From NCBI GenBank assembly GCA_000016765.1, contig CP000699.1, positions 3,373,001 to 3,437,000 on the forward strand: a stretch of DNA of 64,000 nucleotides, written 5' to 3'. Of the stretch, positions 34,404-47,460 are shown piece after piece. The notes beneath the pieces were generated by a model that did no database searches, was not told where the DNA came from, and worked only from the letters and a program-made list of their open reading frames with translations. Position 1 is the first letter of the stretch, and every line of letters begins with the position of its first letter. The DNA comes from Rhizorhabdus wittichii RW1. Its GTDB lineage: Bacteria; Pseudomonadota; Alphaproteobacteria; Sphingomonadales; Sphingomonadaceae. Both the position numbers and the translations under genes were made by a program.

Positions 34404-34436
34404 CCATGTCCGGTCCGGGCACCATGTCCGGTCCGG
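34404..34436. promoter_or_regulatory. Direct repeat in front of tetR
   Basis: CCATGTCCGGTCCGG occurs at 34404-34418 and 34422-34436, an 18-bp period, so both copies face nearly the same side of the helix. Each contains the small dyad CCGGTCCGG. It may be the autoregulatory site of the TetR protein. Confidence 0.45.
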
Positions 34437-34463
34437 CCGGGGGTGGCAACCGCCCGATCGGGC

Positions 34464-35975
34464 TCAGCCCAGCCGATCGATCAGGTTGCGGGTGATGCGC
34501 GACACCTGGGGATCGTCGAGCGCCATCGTCCATTCGGTGGTGCCGGCGGCGAAGACGGTGCCGCCGCCGGGCGCGACATAGCTGCCCATCATGCCATGGC
34601 CATAGGCATGGCGGGCGATCGTCTCCGGCGCGTGATTGCCTTCGAGCTGGTCGCAGATCATCTCGATGTCGGACAGGGCGGTGGGCGGATACATGCCCGG
34701 CGGGGCGGTCTCGTGCGACCAGATCGCCGCCGGCGCCATGCCGATGATCTCGAACTGCTCGGGCGTGTCGTCGCGCCCGGTCGGCACCGGCCGGCCGTGC
34801 CGGAACTGGAAATCGCAGCCGTCGACCTCATAGCCGACCAGCGAATGGGCCGCGCCGAGCTGGTCGCCATAGCTGAGCCCGGTCCCCGCCAGCGCCCAAT
34901 GCTCGGGCCGGTAGATGGTGTAGCCCCCGGCCGAGGCCGGCGTCGCGCCGCCCATGCGGGCATAGCCGCCGCGGGTGAAGCTCAGGCCCGACATCTGGTT
35001 CTCGGGCCGGTCGGTCAGCGGGTGCGACCAGATGCCGGTGTTGCGCCGCTCGTCGGCCGTCCCGATCACCGGGTCGTGGGCGACATCGCCCTTATAGGCG
35101 ACCATGCGCCGGAAACCGTCCTCCAGCCGCACCTGCCAGAAGGCGAGGTTGCCGCTGAGGAAGGCGACGTTGCCGCCGCGCGCGATGAAGCCCTCGACGG
35201 CGTCGCGCATGCCCCAGGACCAATATTCGTCATGGCCGGTCGACAGCATCAGCCGATAGCCGTCGAGCAGTCCGGGGAACTCCTCCAGGTCGGCGTTGGT
35301 CGCGCAGTCGACCGCGATGCCCTGCCGGTGCAGCCAGCGCGCGAAGCTCAGGCCCCATTGCGCCCAGCTCGCCCCGCCGCTGTAGAAATCATAGCCTTGT
35401 TCGAGCGCCCAGCCGATGAAGGGTATGTCGCGGCTCGGCGCGCCGACGGTCGGCGCGCGCGGCGCGTCGTCGGGGAGGCGGAGGAAGCCACGGGGCAGCG
35501 GGCGCTCGAACGAGACGATCGGGACGCCGCCATGGTTGGGCACGACCCCATTGTCGTTCGGCGGCTGCTCCGTGAGCGTCGTATAGGTGCTGGCGCCGCC
35601 GAAGCTGTTATAGGCGTTCCAGGTGTTGGTCTCGATCACCCACAGGATCGACGCGCGCGGCGTGGCGCTGCGGAGCACGAAGAAGGCGTCCCCGGTCGAA
35701 CCGTCGCCCGCGCGAAGCTCGAAGCGATAGAAGCCGCTGGGCCAGTCGGGATCGACCGGGATGCGGACGCTCGCCGGCCAGCCGCAGCCCCGCGCGACGA
35801 CGTCGGGCGGCAGCGGATGGCGCTCGCCCGGCAGCTCGGTGCGGCTCAGCACGCGCGCGGCGGTGCCGTCGTCGCGGATCAGGTCGAGGTCGAACGATCC
35901 CGCGTCGGTCGAGACGTGCAGCTCGACGATGTCGGCGGCGGCGTAGGAGCGCCGGCCGCAATAGGCCTCGATCAT
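34464..35975 (-). CDS. N,N-dimethylformamidase large-subunit-like protein
   Basis: 503 residues. The middle and C-terminal parts (ILWVIETNTWNAYNSFGGAS, YRLMLSTGHDEYWSWGMRDAVEGFIARGGNVAFLSGNLAFWQVR, SHETAPPGMYPPTAL) are typical of the DmfA2 large subunit, whose core has an amidotransferase-like fold and a mononuclear iron. In known dimethylformamidases a small subunit is also needed; none is encoded here, so this may be a one-subunit relative with another amide substrate. The ATG overlaps the stop of the deacetylase gene (ATGA). No signal peptide is seen. Confidence 0.78.
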   Translation of the reverse strand: MIEAYCGRRSYAAADIVELHVSTDAGSFDLDLIRDDGTAARVLSRTELPGERHPLPPDVVARGCGWPASVRIPVDPDWPSGFYRFELRAGDGSTGDAFFVLRSATPRASILWVIETNTWNAYNSFGGASTYTTLTEQPPNDNGVVPNHGGVPIVSFERPLPRGFLRLPDDAPRAPTVGAPSRDIPFIGWALEQGYDFYSGGASWAQWGLSFARWLHRQGIAVDCATNADLEEFPGLLDGYRLMLSTGHDEYWSWGMRDAVEGFIARGGNVAFLSGNLAFWQVRLEDGFRRMVAYKGDVAHDPVIGTADERRNTGIWSHPLTDRPENQMSGLSFTRGGYARMGGATPASAGGYTIYRPEHWALAGTGLSYGDQLGAAHSLVGYEVDGCDFQFRHGRPVPTGRDDTPEQFEIIGMAPAAIWSHETAPPGMYPPTALSDIEMICDQLEGNHAPETIARHAYGHGMMGSYVAPGGGTVFAAGTTEWTMALDDPQVSRITRNLIDRLG

Positions 35976-36871
35976 CGCGGCGCCCCGATGTCGGTGATCG
36001 CGTTCACGCCGGTCCGCATCGGGTTGGCGGCGGCCCAGTCGTCGATCGGGTTGCGCTCCTTCCAGCGCCGGGCATGGTTCCCCATCGTGTCGAACACGAC
36101 CCGGCCGCTGTCGCGCATATGGTCGACGAGGCGGTCGAGCATGCGCAGCCGGCTGGCGCGGCCGATGCAGTCGGGGTGCATCGTCGGGATGAACACCCCG
36201 CCGGGACATTCGTCGACCGCGAAGTCGAAATCGTCGCGCCACATCTCCTCGACCTGGCGGGGCGGGACATAGCCGGGGATCATGCCCATCACGCTCTCGA
36301 AGGCGATGAAGTCGTCCATCGCCCAGTTGACCGGCATCTGGACCAGGTCGATCAGCGGGCCGAAGCGATAGGGCCGGTCGGGTCCCCAGCTATCGCCGGT
36401 CCGCGGATAATAAGGCTCGAAGTCGGCGGCCATGCAGCTCGAATCATACAGGAAGCCGAAGCGCTTCAGAAGGTGCAGCGTGTCGCGGCTGAGGTCCCAG
36501 GCCGGCGAGCGATAGCCGATCGGGCGGACGCCGGCGGCGCGGTCGAGCGCCTCGAAGCCCTTTTCCAATATGTCGGTCTCGCCCGCCAGGTCGAAGTCCG
36601 CCGGATTCTCGTGCACCCAGCCGTGATGGCCGATCTCGTGGCCGCCGTCGCGGATCGCCTTGACCAGGTCGGGGAAGGCGCAGGCGGTGTGGCCGGGGAC
36701 GAAGAAGGTGGCGCGGATGTCCTTGCGCTCGAGGAAGGCGAGCACGCGCGGCGTCCCGACCACGGTGAACTCGCCGCGCGACAGCAGGCTCGGATTGTTG
36801 CTGCGCGCCGTCCCGATCCAGGAGGATATCCCGTCGACGTCGAAGGTCAGGCACACGGTCAGGTCGGACAT
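35972..36871 (-). CDS. Polysaccharide deacetylase-fold hydrolase (NodB/allantoinase PuuE-like)
   Basis: 299 residues. The NodB-fold motifs are present: LTFDVDG (catalytic/metal Asp), GHEIGHHGWVHE (metal His pair), IGYRSPAWDLS (motif 3) and PTMHPDCIGR (late His). Cytosolic members act on C-N bonds in small molecules (PuuE-type allantoinase, imidase-like), and there is no signal peptide here, so a small-molecule amidase is likelier than a wall deacetylase. AAGGA lies about eight bases before the ATG. The 5' end overlaps the amidotransferase gene by 13 bp. Confidence 0.85.
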   Translation of the reverse strand: MSDLTVCLTFDVDGISSWIGTARSNNPSLLSRGEFTVVGTPRVLAFLERKDIRATFFVPGHTACAFPDLVKAIRDGGHEIGHHGWVHENPADFDLAGETDILEKGFEALDRAAGVRPIGYRSPAWDLSRDTLHLLKRFGFLYDSSCMAADFEPYYPRTGDSWGPDRPYRFGPLIDLVQMPVNWAMDDFIAFESVMGMIPGYVPPRQVEEMWRDDFDFAVDECPGGVFIPTMHPDCIGRASRLRMLDRLVDHMRDSGRVVFDTMGNHARRWKERNPIDDWAAANPMRTGVNAITDIGAPR

Positions 36872-37571
36872 CGGGGATTCCTTATGGTCGATGAGGGGCC
36901 GTCCTCCAGGATCATCGCGAGGATCAGCGAGAACAGGCCGAAGGCGCGGGCGCGGATCGCCGCGGCATGATCGTCGGCATGGACGGCGAGGCGGGCGAGG
37001 AGGTCCGCCTTGGGCCCGGTGCGGTAGGCCGGATGCCGCATCCAGCGTCGCAGCCCGTCGCCCGACATTTCGGGGTGGAACTGCACCCCGACCGTCCGTC
37101 CGCGCCGGAACGCCTGGGTGACGCCGGCGTCGCTGGCGAGGACCTCGGCCGTGGCGGGGACGGTCAGCCGGTCGCCGTGCCAGCGGAGCCAGGGGCCTGC
37201 CCATGCCTCGCCTGCGCAGCGATCGTTGGTCATCCAGCCCTCGCAGGCGGCCGGCATCGGCTCGACCGTCCCGCCCAGCTCGCCGGCGAGGAGCTGCGCG
37301 CCGAAGCAGATGCCGAGGAGGGGCCTGTCGTCGCGCAGCAGGCTCCGCGCCAGCCGGCGCTGCTCGGCGATCCACGGGACGTCGGTCTGGTAGGCGCTGT
37401 ACGCGGAGCCGAGGAAGATCGAGAGGTCCGCCGCGGGCGGGCGATCCAGTCCGGCGAGCTGGTCGGGCGCGTAGGTCGCGCAGGCCCAGCCCCGCTCGGC
37501 CAGGAAGTCGCCGATCAGGTCCGCGCCCGATTCCACATGGTTCTGGAAGATCGCCGCCCGCGGGGATGGCA

Positions 37572-37572
<1 letters not shown>
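36859..37572 (-). CDS. Class I glutamine amidotransferase-like protein
   Basis: 237 residues. The triad of the class I fold is complete: Cys89 in LLGICFGAQLLA, His166 and Glu168 in VGVQFHPEMS. Stand-alone members include GMP-synthase-like amidotransferases and gamma-glutamyl amide hydrolases (PuuD type). The ATG overlaps the stop of the TonB receptor gene (TGATG). In an operon with two other C-N hydrolases, a PuuD-like hydrolysis of a gamma-glutamylated intermediate is plausible but unproven. Confidence 0.85.
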
Positions 37573-39752
<2,180 letters not shown>

Positions 39753-39869
39753 GATCACCCCTTGTCCTCCCTCCCGATGGCGCGCCGATATTCTGGGTCT
39801 GCGCCTGCTGGATCGCCGCGGCCGATGCCGCACGGCCCGCCATCCGGCGGCCGACTCAATGACTCTCAC

Positions 39870-39925
39870 AAATCCAAACACTGGTCAACTGTCCATTATT
39901 GGTCATGAGACCAGTATTTGGATTT
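39870..39925. promoter_or_regulatory. 17-bp inverted repeat, candidate operator of the amidohydrolase operon
   Basis: Left arm AAATCCAAACACTGGTC (39870-39886) and right arm GACCAGTATTTGGATTT (39909-39925) match at 16 of 17 positions, with a 22-bp spacer. The region is far richer in A and T than its surroundings and lies in front of the receptor gene. The size fits binding of two TetR-family dimers or one dimer of a larger regulator. Confidence 0.6.
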
Positions 39926-40015
39926 CGAGGAGGCGCGGCTCGGCCTTCGGACGGATGTCCGCCCGTTCGAAATGGGGAGGGGAAAGGGGCGGCGGCGGAC
40001 GACCCGCCGCCATCG

Positions 40016-40624
40016 TCACAGCAGCGTCGGCTGTCCCGTCGGCTCCACGGTCAGCGTCCCCGCCGGGGTCGGCCGCATCAGGTCGGGGGCGGGGACCGAT
40101 CCGTCGAGCCAGCCCGCCCAGTCGCGCCGGTCGAGCAGGACGACCTGGCGGTGGTGATAGGGAGCGATGTCGGGGCCGGCATCGCAGGTCAGCAGGGTGA
40201 AGGCCTCGCCGACCGTCTCGTCGGCCTTCCACAGCCCGGCGATCGCGAACCAGTCCTCGGCCTTCCAGCGGAACAGCCATTTGTCCTTGCGCTTCGCCCC
40301 GGCATCGGCGGGCGCGGTGAACTCGTAGAAGCCGTCGACGGGCACCAGGCAGCGGCCCTGCTTCGCCGAATTGCGGAAGTCGCGCCCCTCGCTGCGATAA
40401 TTGTAGACCGGCTTGCCGCTCTGCCCCGGCCAGCTCCATCGGCGGGTGATCAGCTCTGTCTGGCCTTGCCGCGCGCGGACGATGACGCTGGGATCGGTGA
40501 TCCGCACGCTCGCGGTCGGCTCGATGTTCGGCAGGCCCTCGGGCGCGCCGACGATGATCCTATATTCCTTCAGGCCGGTGATCAGCAGGTCGACATCGAG
40601 CTTGCGGGAGAATTCGTTGCACAT
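40016..40624 (-). CDS. SOS response-associated peptidase (SRAP, YedK/HMCES family)
   Basis: 202 residues. The product starts MCNEFS; Cys2 is the catalytic residue that becomes the N terminus and crosslinks to abasic sites in single-stranded DNA. PVDGFYEF carries the conserved Glu, NYRSEG the conserved Arg region, and APYHHRQVVLL the active-site His. Start at 40624 is fixed by the need for Cys at position 2. Stand-alone gene facing away from its neighbours. Confidence 0.93.
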   Translation of the reverse strand: MCNEFSRKLDVDLLITGLKEYRIIVGAPEGLPNIEPTASVRITDPSVIVRARQGQTELITRRWSWPGQSGKPVYNYRSEGRDFRNSAKQGRCLVPVDGFYEFTAPADAGAKRKDKWLFRWKAEDWFAIAGLWKADETVGEAFTLLTCDAGPDIAPYHHRQVVLLDRRDWAGWLDGSVPAPDLMRPTPAGTLTVEPTGQPTLL

Positions 40625-40672
40625 GGCCGCGAAGGTGGCGGGTCGAAAGACGCGGCGCAAGCGCTCCCCACT

Positions 40673-40772
40673 GTCGTCGCTCCTGCGAAGGCAGGAGCCC
40701 ATGTCTCTCCTTGGCCAGATGCTCATCGGGGAGAGGACAGACATGGATGCCTGCCTCCGCAGGCATGACGGT
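40673..40772. repeat. Short inverted-repeat element, family B, copy 1
   Basis: About 100 bp with imperfect terminal inverted repeats (left part GTCGTCGCTCCTGCGAAGGC, right part GCCTCCGCAGGCATGACGG) and the inner pair CCCATGTCTCTCC / GAGAGGACAGACATGG. The same arrangement, with closely related inner sequence, is found at 51615-51714, so it is a dispersed, non-coding MITE- or REP-like unit. Confidence 0.8.
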
Positions 40773-40824
40773 AATGGGTAGGCGGCTAGGCGCCCTCCGC
40801 GCACCGCGCTATGCCGGTGGCCGC

Positions 40825-41721
40825 ATGGGGAGTGAGCACGACCAGGGCCGCCCGGCCGGCGCGACGCGCTTCGCGGGGGTGCGGGCGCGGCTGGAGGCGG
40901 CGGCGCCGGAGCGCGGCTTTTCGGCCTTCCTCTACGAATTCCTGCTGTTCGGCTTCAAGCAGGGCTGGGCCTGCCTGTTCGGCGGGCTGATGCTGGCGCT
41001 GCTGCTCGCGACGCATCTCTGGTGGCCGGCGGATGCGCCGGTCGCGCGCTATGATTTTCTCACCGTCGCGGCGCTGCTGATCCAGATTGCCATGCTCGCC
41101 TTCCGGCTGGAGACGCTGGAGGAGGCGAAGGTGATCCTCGCCTTCCACATCGTCGGCACGGTGATGGAGCTGTTCAAGACCGCGCACGGAAGCTGGGAAT
41201 ATCGCGAGGCGGGGCTGCTGCGGATCGGCGACGTGCCGCTCTTCTCGGGCTTCATGTATGCGGCGGTGGGCAGCTACCTCGCCCGCGTCTGGCGCATCTT
41301 CGACTTCCGCTTTACCCACTATCCGCCGCGCTGGGCGACGGTCGTGCTGGCGGCGGCGATCTATATCAACTTCTTCGCGCACCACTGGCTGCCCGACGTC
41401 CGCCTCGGCCTGTTCGCGGCGACGGCGCTGCTCTACTGGCGGACCTGGGTCCACTACCGCCCGTTCCGCGCGCATCGGCGGATGCCGCTGCTGCTCGGCT
41501 TCCTGCTGGTCGCGCTGTTCATCTGGTTCGCCGAGAATATCGGCACCTACGCCCACGCCTGGAGCTACCCCCACCAGCGCCACGCCTGGACCGTCGTGCC
41601 GATCGCCAAGCTGGGCGCCTGGTACCTGCTGATGATCATCAGCTTCGTGCTGGTGGAGCGGGTGCATGGGCGGACGGGTGTGGGCAGTCAGCCGATAGGA
41701 GAAGGCAGTGAAATGGGGTGA
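40825..41721 (+). CDS. DUF817 family integral membrane protein
   Basis: About 298 residues with seven or eight hydrophobic helices. SAFLYEFLLFGFKQGWACLFGGLML near the start, ELFKTAHGSWEYRE, LFSGFMYAAVGSYLARVW and NIGTYAHAWSYPHQRHAWT are the conserved blocks of DUF817, whose role is unknown. The start is ambiguous (an in-frame ATG at 40777 falls close to the repeat element); 40825 gives the usual family length. It ends 7 bp before the convergent RTX gene. Confidence 0.82.
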   Translation: MGSEHDQGRPAGATRFAGVRARLEAAAPERGFSAFLYEFLLFGFKQGWACLFGGLMLALLLATHLWWPADAPVARYDFLTVAALLIQIAMLAFRLETLEEAKVILAFHIVGTVMELFKTAHGSWEYREAGLLRIGDVPLFSGFMYAAVGSYLARVWRIFDFRFTHYPPRWATVVLAAAIYINFFAHHWLPDVRLGLFAATALLYWRTWVHYRPFRAHRRMPLLLGFLLVALFIWFAENIGTYAHAWSYPHQRHAWTVVPIAKLGAWYLLMIISFVLVERVHGRTGVGSQPIGEGSEMG

Positions 41722-41728
41722 TCCGGCC

Positions 41729-42856
41729 CTACAAGAAATCGTCCAGCGTGATCGGTGTCGAGTATCCGCCGATGGCAGCGACCGAATCGATGATGTCGCC
41801 GTTCGACGACGACCAGAACATCCACAGTCCGCTGCTGTCGATCACCGCCACTTCATTGCGTCCGGGGTGGGCGTCGAACAATGCCTGGGCCACGGCCCGT
41901 GCATTCTCGATCGTATGGTCCGCACTGAGCGGACTGCGGATTTCGCCGAGGAGCAAGGCTTCGACATGGAAGCCCAGATCGATGTGATCGATGCCTCGCT
42001 CGAAATCGGCGATCCTATCGGTGACCTCGTCGACGACGGAAGCGATCGTGCTGGTGCCGGGTCCGAAGACAAACAGGTCGTTCCCCTCACCGCCGATCAG
42101 ATAGTCGGCGCCGAGATCGCCCATCAACGTATCGTTCCCGACGAACCCCTCGATCAGATCATTGCCTTGGCCCCCGCGCAGCAGGTCGTCGCCATAGCCC
42201 GCCCGAATTTCGTCGTCGCCGCGGTTGCCGTTGACGATATTATTGCCGTCGCCAGCCTGGATCCGGTCGTTGCCGGCCCCACCCTGAATCCGGTCCGGCC
42301 CCGACCCTGCCAGAATCTCGTCGTCGCCGGCATTGCCCTGGACATAATTGGCACCATCGCCGGCCCAAATCTGGTCGTCGCCATCATCGCCGCCCGCCGC
42401 TGAACGGCCATAGATGTGATCGTTACCTGCGCCGGCGGAGATCGTGTCATTGCCACCACCGCCGTAGAAGTTGTTGTGACCCGCCGGGTCGACGATAAAG
42501 TCGTCGCCTTCGCTGCCGTGCAGATCGTCGGCGCCCGGCAGCAGGAATTTGACGGGGTCCTCACCGCGCATCAGCGCGGGTTTGAGCAGCGTTGCGTCCA
42601 TGGCGAAGCTACCATTCTGGGTATAGATCGTCGTTCCGTTCAGAACGAACTCGAAACTGCGGAAGGTCCCGCCGATCGGCCATCCCGACGAGTCATAGGT
42701 CAGCCCTTCGCCGCCGAAGACATAGCGATGGCCCTCGATGGCATCCACGACGTAGGAACGGCTCGTCTGCGTAACGACGGTCCCGTGGAAGAGTATCCAG
42801 CTGAAGGCGAAATCCATGCGCAGCGCGTTGCCGCCCATGGGAAATATCTGCGTCAT
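41729..42856 (-). CDS. RTX (hemolysin-type calcium-binding) repeat protein
   Basis: 375 residues. Residues about 125-270 hold tandem GGxGxDxhx nonapeptides (NFYGGGGNDTI, YVQGNAGDDEI, RIQGGAGNDRI, LLRGGQGNDLIEG), which form a calcium-stabilised beta-roll. There is no N-terminal signal peptide; the C-terminal segment ending TPITLDDFL could be a type I secretion signal. No ABC exporter or membrane-fusion gene lies nearby. No catalytic motif is visible in the N-terminal 110 residues, so it may be a surface or biofilm protein. Codon use is less GC-rich than its neighbours, suggesting transfer. Confidence 0.88.
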   Translation of the reverse strand: MTQIFPMGGNALRMDFAFSWILFHGTVVTQTSRSYVVDAIEGHRYVFGGEGLTYDSSGWPIGGTFRSFEFVLNGTTIYTQNGSFAMDATLLKPALMRGEDPVKFLLPGADDLHGSEGDDFIVDPAGHNNFYGGGGNDTISAGAGNDHIYGRSAAGGDDGDDQIWAGDGANYVQGNAGDDEILAGSGPDRIQGGAGNDRIQAGDGNNIVNGNRGDDEIRAGYGDDLLRGGQGNDLIEGFVGNDTLMGDLGADYLIGGEGNDLFVFGPGTSTIASVVDEVTDRIADFERGIDHIDLGFHVEALLLGEIRSPLSADHTIENARAVAQALFDAHPGRNEVAVIDSSGLWMFWSSSNGDIIDSVAAIGGYSTPITLDDFL

Positions 42857-42880
42857 ATGATGATCCCCAATAAGGTAGGG

Positions 42881-43096
42881 TTATCGGCGATTGGCAGCGA
42901 TGTCATGTGGATAGCCATCGAAACGGATGCGGTTGTCATGCCACCTTGCCACTCCGACAGGCGAGCCGTCGTCCGGGCGCAGGTTCAACCAGCGGAGCGG
43001 AGGTTCAGATAGGCTCAGATCGGGGATTCTCGGGGCCGAGCAGCCATAAAGACCGAGCCTCATGGCTACTTCGATCGCCACCAAGGCAGGAACCAC
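42881..43096 (-). CDS. Possible small protein or gene remnant
   Basis: 71 codons starting at 43096, with residues such as RLGLYGCSAPRIPDLSLSEP and VARWHDNRIRFDGYPHDIAAN. The composition is protein-like, with less GC at third positions than neighbours, but there is no family that I recognise and no strong ribosome site. It could be the tail of a lost gene upstream of the RTX gene. Confidence 0.25.
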   Translation of the reverse strand: MVPALVAIEVAMRLGLYGCSAPRIPDLSLSEPPLRWLNLRPDDGSPVGVARWHDNRIRFDGYPHDIAANRR

Positions 43097-43177
43097 GGAT
43101 GAATTTCCATCAGCGAATAGGAGAGGTCACCGGCGCACGACTGCCTGCAAATGAGGGACAAGGCCAAGCCTCCCGGT

Positions 43178-43204
43178 GGATTCCCGCCTTCGCGGGAATG
43201 ACGA
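43178..43204. repeat. Single arm of a family A inverted-repeat element
   Basis: ATTCCCGCCTTCGCGGGAAT followed by GACG. It matches one end of the elements at 46521-46601 and 56819-56910, without the other arm. Confidence 0.65.
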
Positions 43205-43275
43205 TGGAGGGTTGCCGGAAGCTCTGGACTGCCGTCCCGCTCAGTTGCGCCGCGCTGTCCGAGCAATAAACCACC

Positions 43276-46242
<2,967 letters not shown>

Positions 46243-46252
46243 GTCAGCAAAT

Positions 46253-46267
46253 GTTCCAGATTTGTTC
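46253..46267 (-). promoter_or_regulatory. LexA (SOS) box of uvrA
   Basis: GTTC-CAGATTT-GTTC matches the alphaproteobacterial LexA operator GTTC-N7-GTTC exactly. It lies 11 bp before the uvrA start codon, so repression by LexA and induction by DNA damage are expected. Confidence 0.8.
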
Positions 46268-46379
46268 GCGGCGCGCAAGGTGGCATGTCGGCGCACGCAC
46301 CATCTGGGCGCTGGTTAATCGATTCTCAACCCTGTCGGGCGATTGTCCGCGCTGAACCGATCATGTGCCGGAGGATGCG

Positions 46380-46511
46380 ATGTTCACGATCAACCGCAGG
46401 GAACTGGCGCACACGCTGCTGATCGCGTCGCTGTTCATGGCGATCGGGCTGGGCTGCGTCGACCGGATGATCGGCAACCCGGCGGATTTCCCGGTCGCCG
46501 AACAGGGCTGA
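46380..46511 (+). CDS. Small single-helix membrane protein, 43 residues
   Basis: MFTINRRELAHTLLIASLFM followed by AIGLGCVDRMIGNPADFPVAEQG. One hydrophobic helix spans about residues 11-27. GAGG lies a few bases before the ATG, and codon use is typical for the genome. Function unknown. It is divergent from uvrA across 137 bp. Confidence 0.6.
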   Translation: MFTINRRELAHTLLIASLFMAIGLGCVDRMIGNPADFPVAEQG

Positions 46512-46520
46512 ATCCCGCCC

Positions 46521-46601
46521 GTCATCCTGGCGAAAGCCAGGATCTCCCTTCTTCATGGTCGGTCGGAAGGCAGTGAGATTCCGGCTTTCGCCGGAATGAC
46601 G
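46521..46601. repeat. Family A inverted-repeat element, copy 1
   Basis: 81 bp. Ends GTCATCCTGGCGAAAGCCAG and CCGGCTTTCGCCGGAATGAC are near-complementary, so the whole unit folds back on itself. Each end is itself a small hairpin. A related copy with perfect 26-bp arms is at 56819-56910. Confidence 0.85.
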
Positions 46602-46614
46602 AACCCGAAGCGCG

Positions 46615-47184
46615 TCAGCGCGTCGCGCCCGGCTTCCACAATATGTCCCCCGCGCCGGCCCGGTTGAGCCAGCGGGCGAGCACGAACAGATGGTCGGACA
46701 GCCGGTTGATATAGGCGAGCCCGGTCGGGTTGAGCCCGACATCGGCGTCGGCCGTCACCGCCGACCGCTCGGCCCGGCGGCAGATCGCGCGGGCGAGGTG
46801 GATCGCCGCCGCGCCCGGATCGCCGCCCGGCAGGATGAAGCTGCGCAGCGATTCAAGATCGGCGTTCATCGCGTCGATCTCCGCCTCCAGCCGCTCGACC
46901 TGCGAGGGGACGATGCGCAGGCTCATCTCCGACGGCGCATAGTCGGGGCCCGGGGTCGCGAAGTCGGCGCCCAGGTCGAACAGCTCGTTCTGGATGCGGC
47001 CGAGCTGCGCGCGGGCGTCCTCGGGCAGGTCATGGGTCAGCGCGACGCCGATCGCCGAGTTGAGCTCGTCGACGTCGCCGATCGCGGCCATGCGCGGCGC
47101 GCTCTTGGGCAGGCGCGACCCGTCGACCAGCCCGGTCTCGCCCCGGTCGCCGGTGCGCGTGTAGATCTTCGTCAGCCGGACCAT
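46615..47184 (-). CDS. Cob(I)yrinic acid a,c-diamide / cobalamin adenosyltransferase, PduO type
   Basis: 189 residues. KIYTRTGDRGETGLVDGSR is the ATP-binding N-terminal motif, and RAICRRAERSAV the conserved Arg-rich active-site helix of PduO-type ATP:corrinoid adenosyltransferases; NPTGLAYINRLSDHLFVLARWLN completes the trimer bundle. It makes adenosylcobalamin, for example for methylmalonyl-CoA mutase. It lies 13 bp downstream of the small twin-helix membrane protein gene. No cobalamin riboswitch is seen. Confidence 0.93.
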   Translation of the reverse strand: MVRLTKIYTRTGDRGETGLVDGSRLPKSAPRMAAIGDVDELNSAIGVALTHDLPEDARAQLGRIQNELFDLGADFATPGPDYAPSEMSLRIVPSQVERLEAEIDAMNADLESLRSFILPGGDPGAAAIHLARAICRRAERSAVTADADVGLNPTGLAYINRLSDHLFVLARWLNRAGAGDILWKPGATR

Positions 47185-47197
47185 CGATGACGCTCGC

Positions 47198-47428
47198 TTA
47201 TTGGCGGCTCATGATCAGCAGCAGGATGACGAGGATCACCGCCAGCGCCTGGAAGGCGATGCGCATCCGCATCATCCGGTTCTGCTTGAGTCCCGACTGG
47301 TTCATGCTGCCCGCCTTCAGGTCGGCCTCGGTCGTCCTGAGGAAGGCGATGATCCCGCGCACCAGCGCCACGACGGTCGCGACCATCGCGGCGAGGATCA
47401 GGATGAAGAAGAAGGTGTTTCCGCTCAT
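47198..47428 (-). CDS. Twin transmembrane (HIG1-domain-like) protein
   Basis: 76 residues with two hydrophobic helices (about 4-28 and 56-73) separated by a positively charged loop, GLKQNRMMRMRIAFQ, which fits the HIG1/twin-transmembrane family that often sits next to the PduO-type gene in sphingomonads. Its relatives associate with respiratory complexes. Start at 47428 has only a weak ribosome site. Confidence 0.78.
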   Translation of the reverse strand: MSGNTFFFILILAAMVATVVALVRGIIAFLRTTEADLKAGSMNQSGLKQNRMMRMRIAFQALAVILVILLLIMSRQ

Positions 47429-47460
47429 GCGAGGGGTTTAGCGCGCGACGGCCTTCATGT

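Larger units (their letters stand above)
42857..43275. other. 419-bp region between the RTX gene and uvrA
   Basis: It is less GC-rich than the surroundings. It contains a weak open frame on the minus strand (42881-43096), one arm of a family A repeat (43178-43204) and the RTX promoter. Nothing else is recognisable. Confidence 0.5.

Noticed and set aside
34314-36272. 652-codon plus-strand open frame
   Set aside because: Antisense to the DMFase-like and deacetylase-like genes, which carry clear motifs.
42180-42480. Regular repeats in the RTX gene, considered as a CRISPR-like array
   Set aside because: The period is 27 bp in frame and encodes GGxGxDxhx nonapeptides; no constant repeat with variable spacers and no cas genes.
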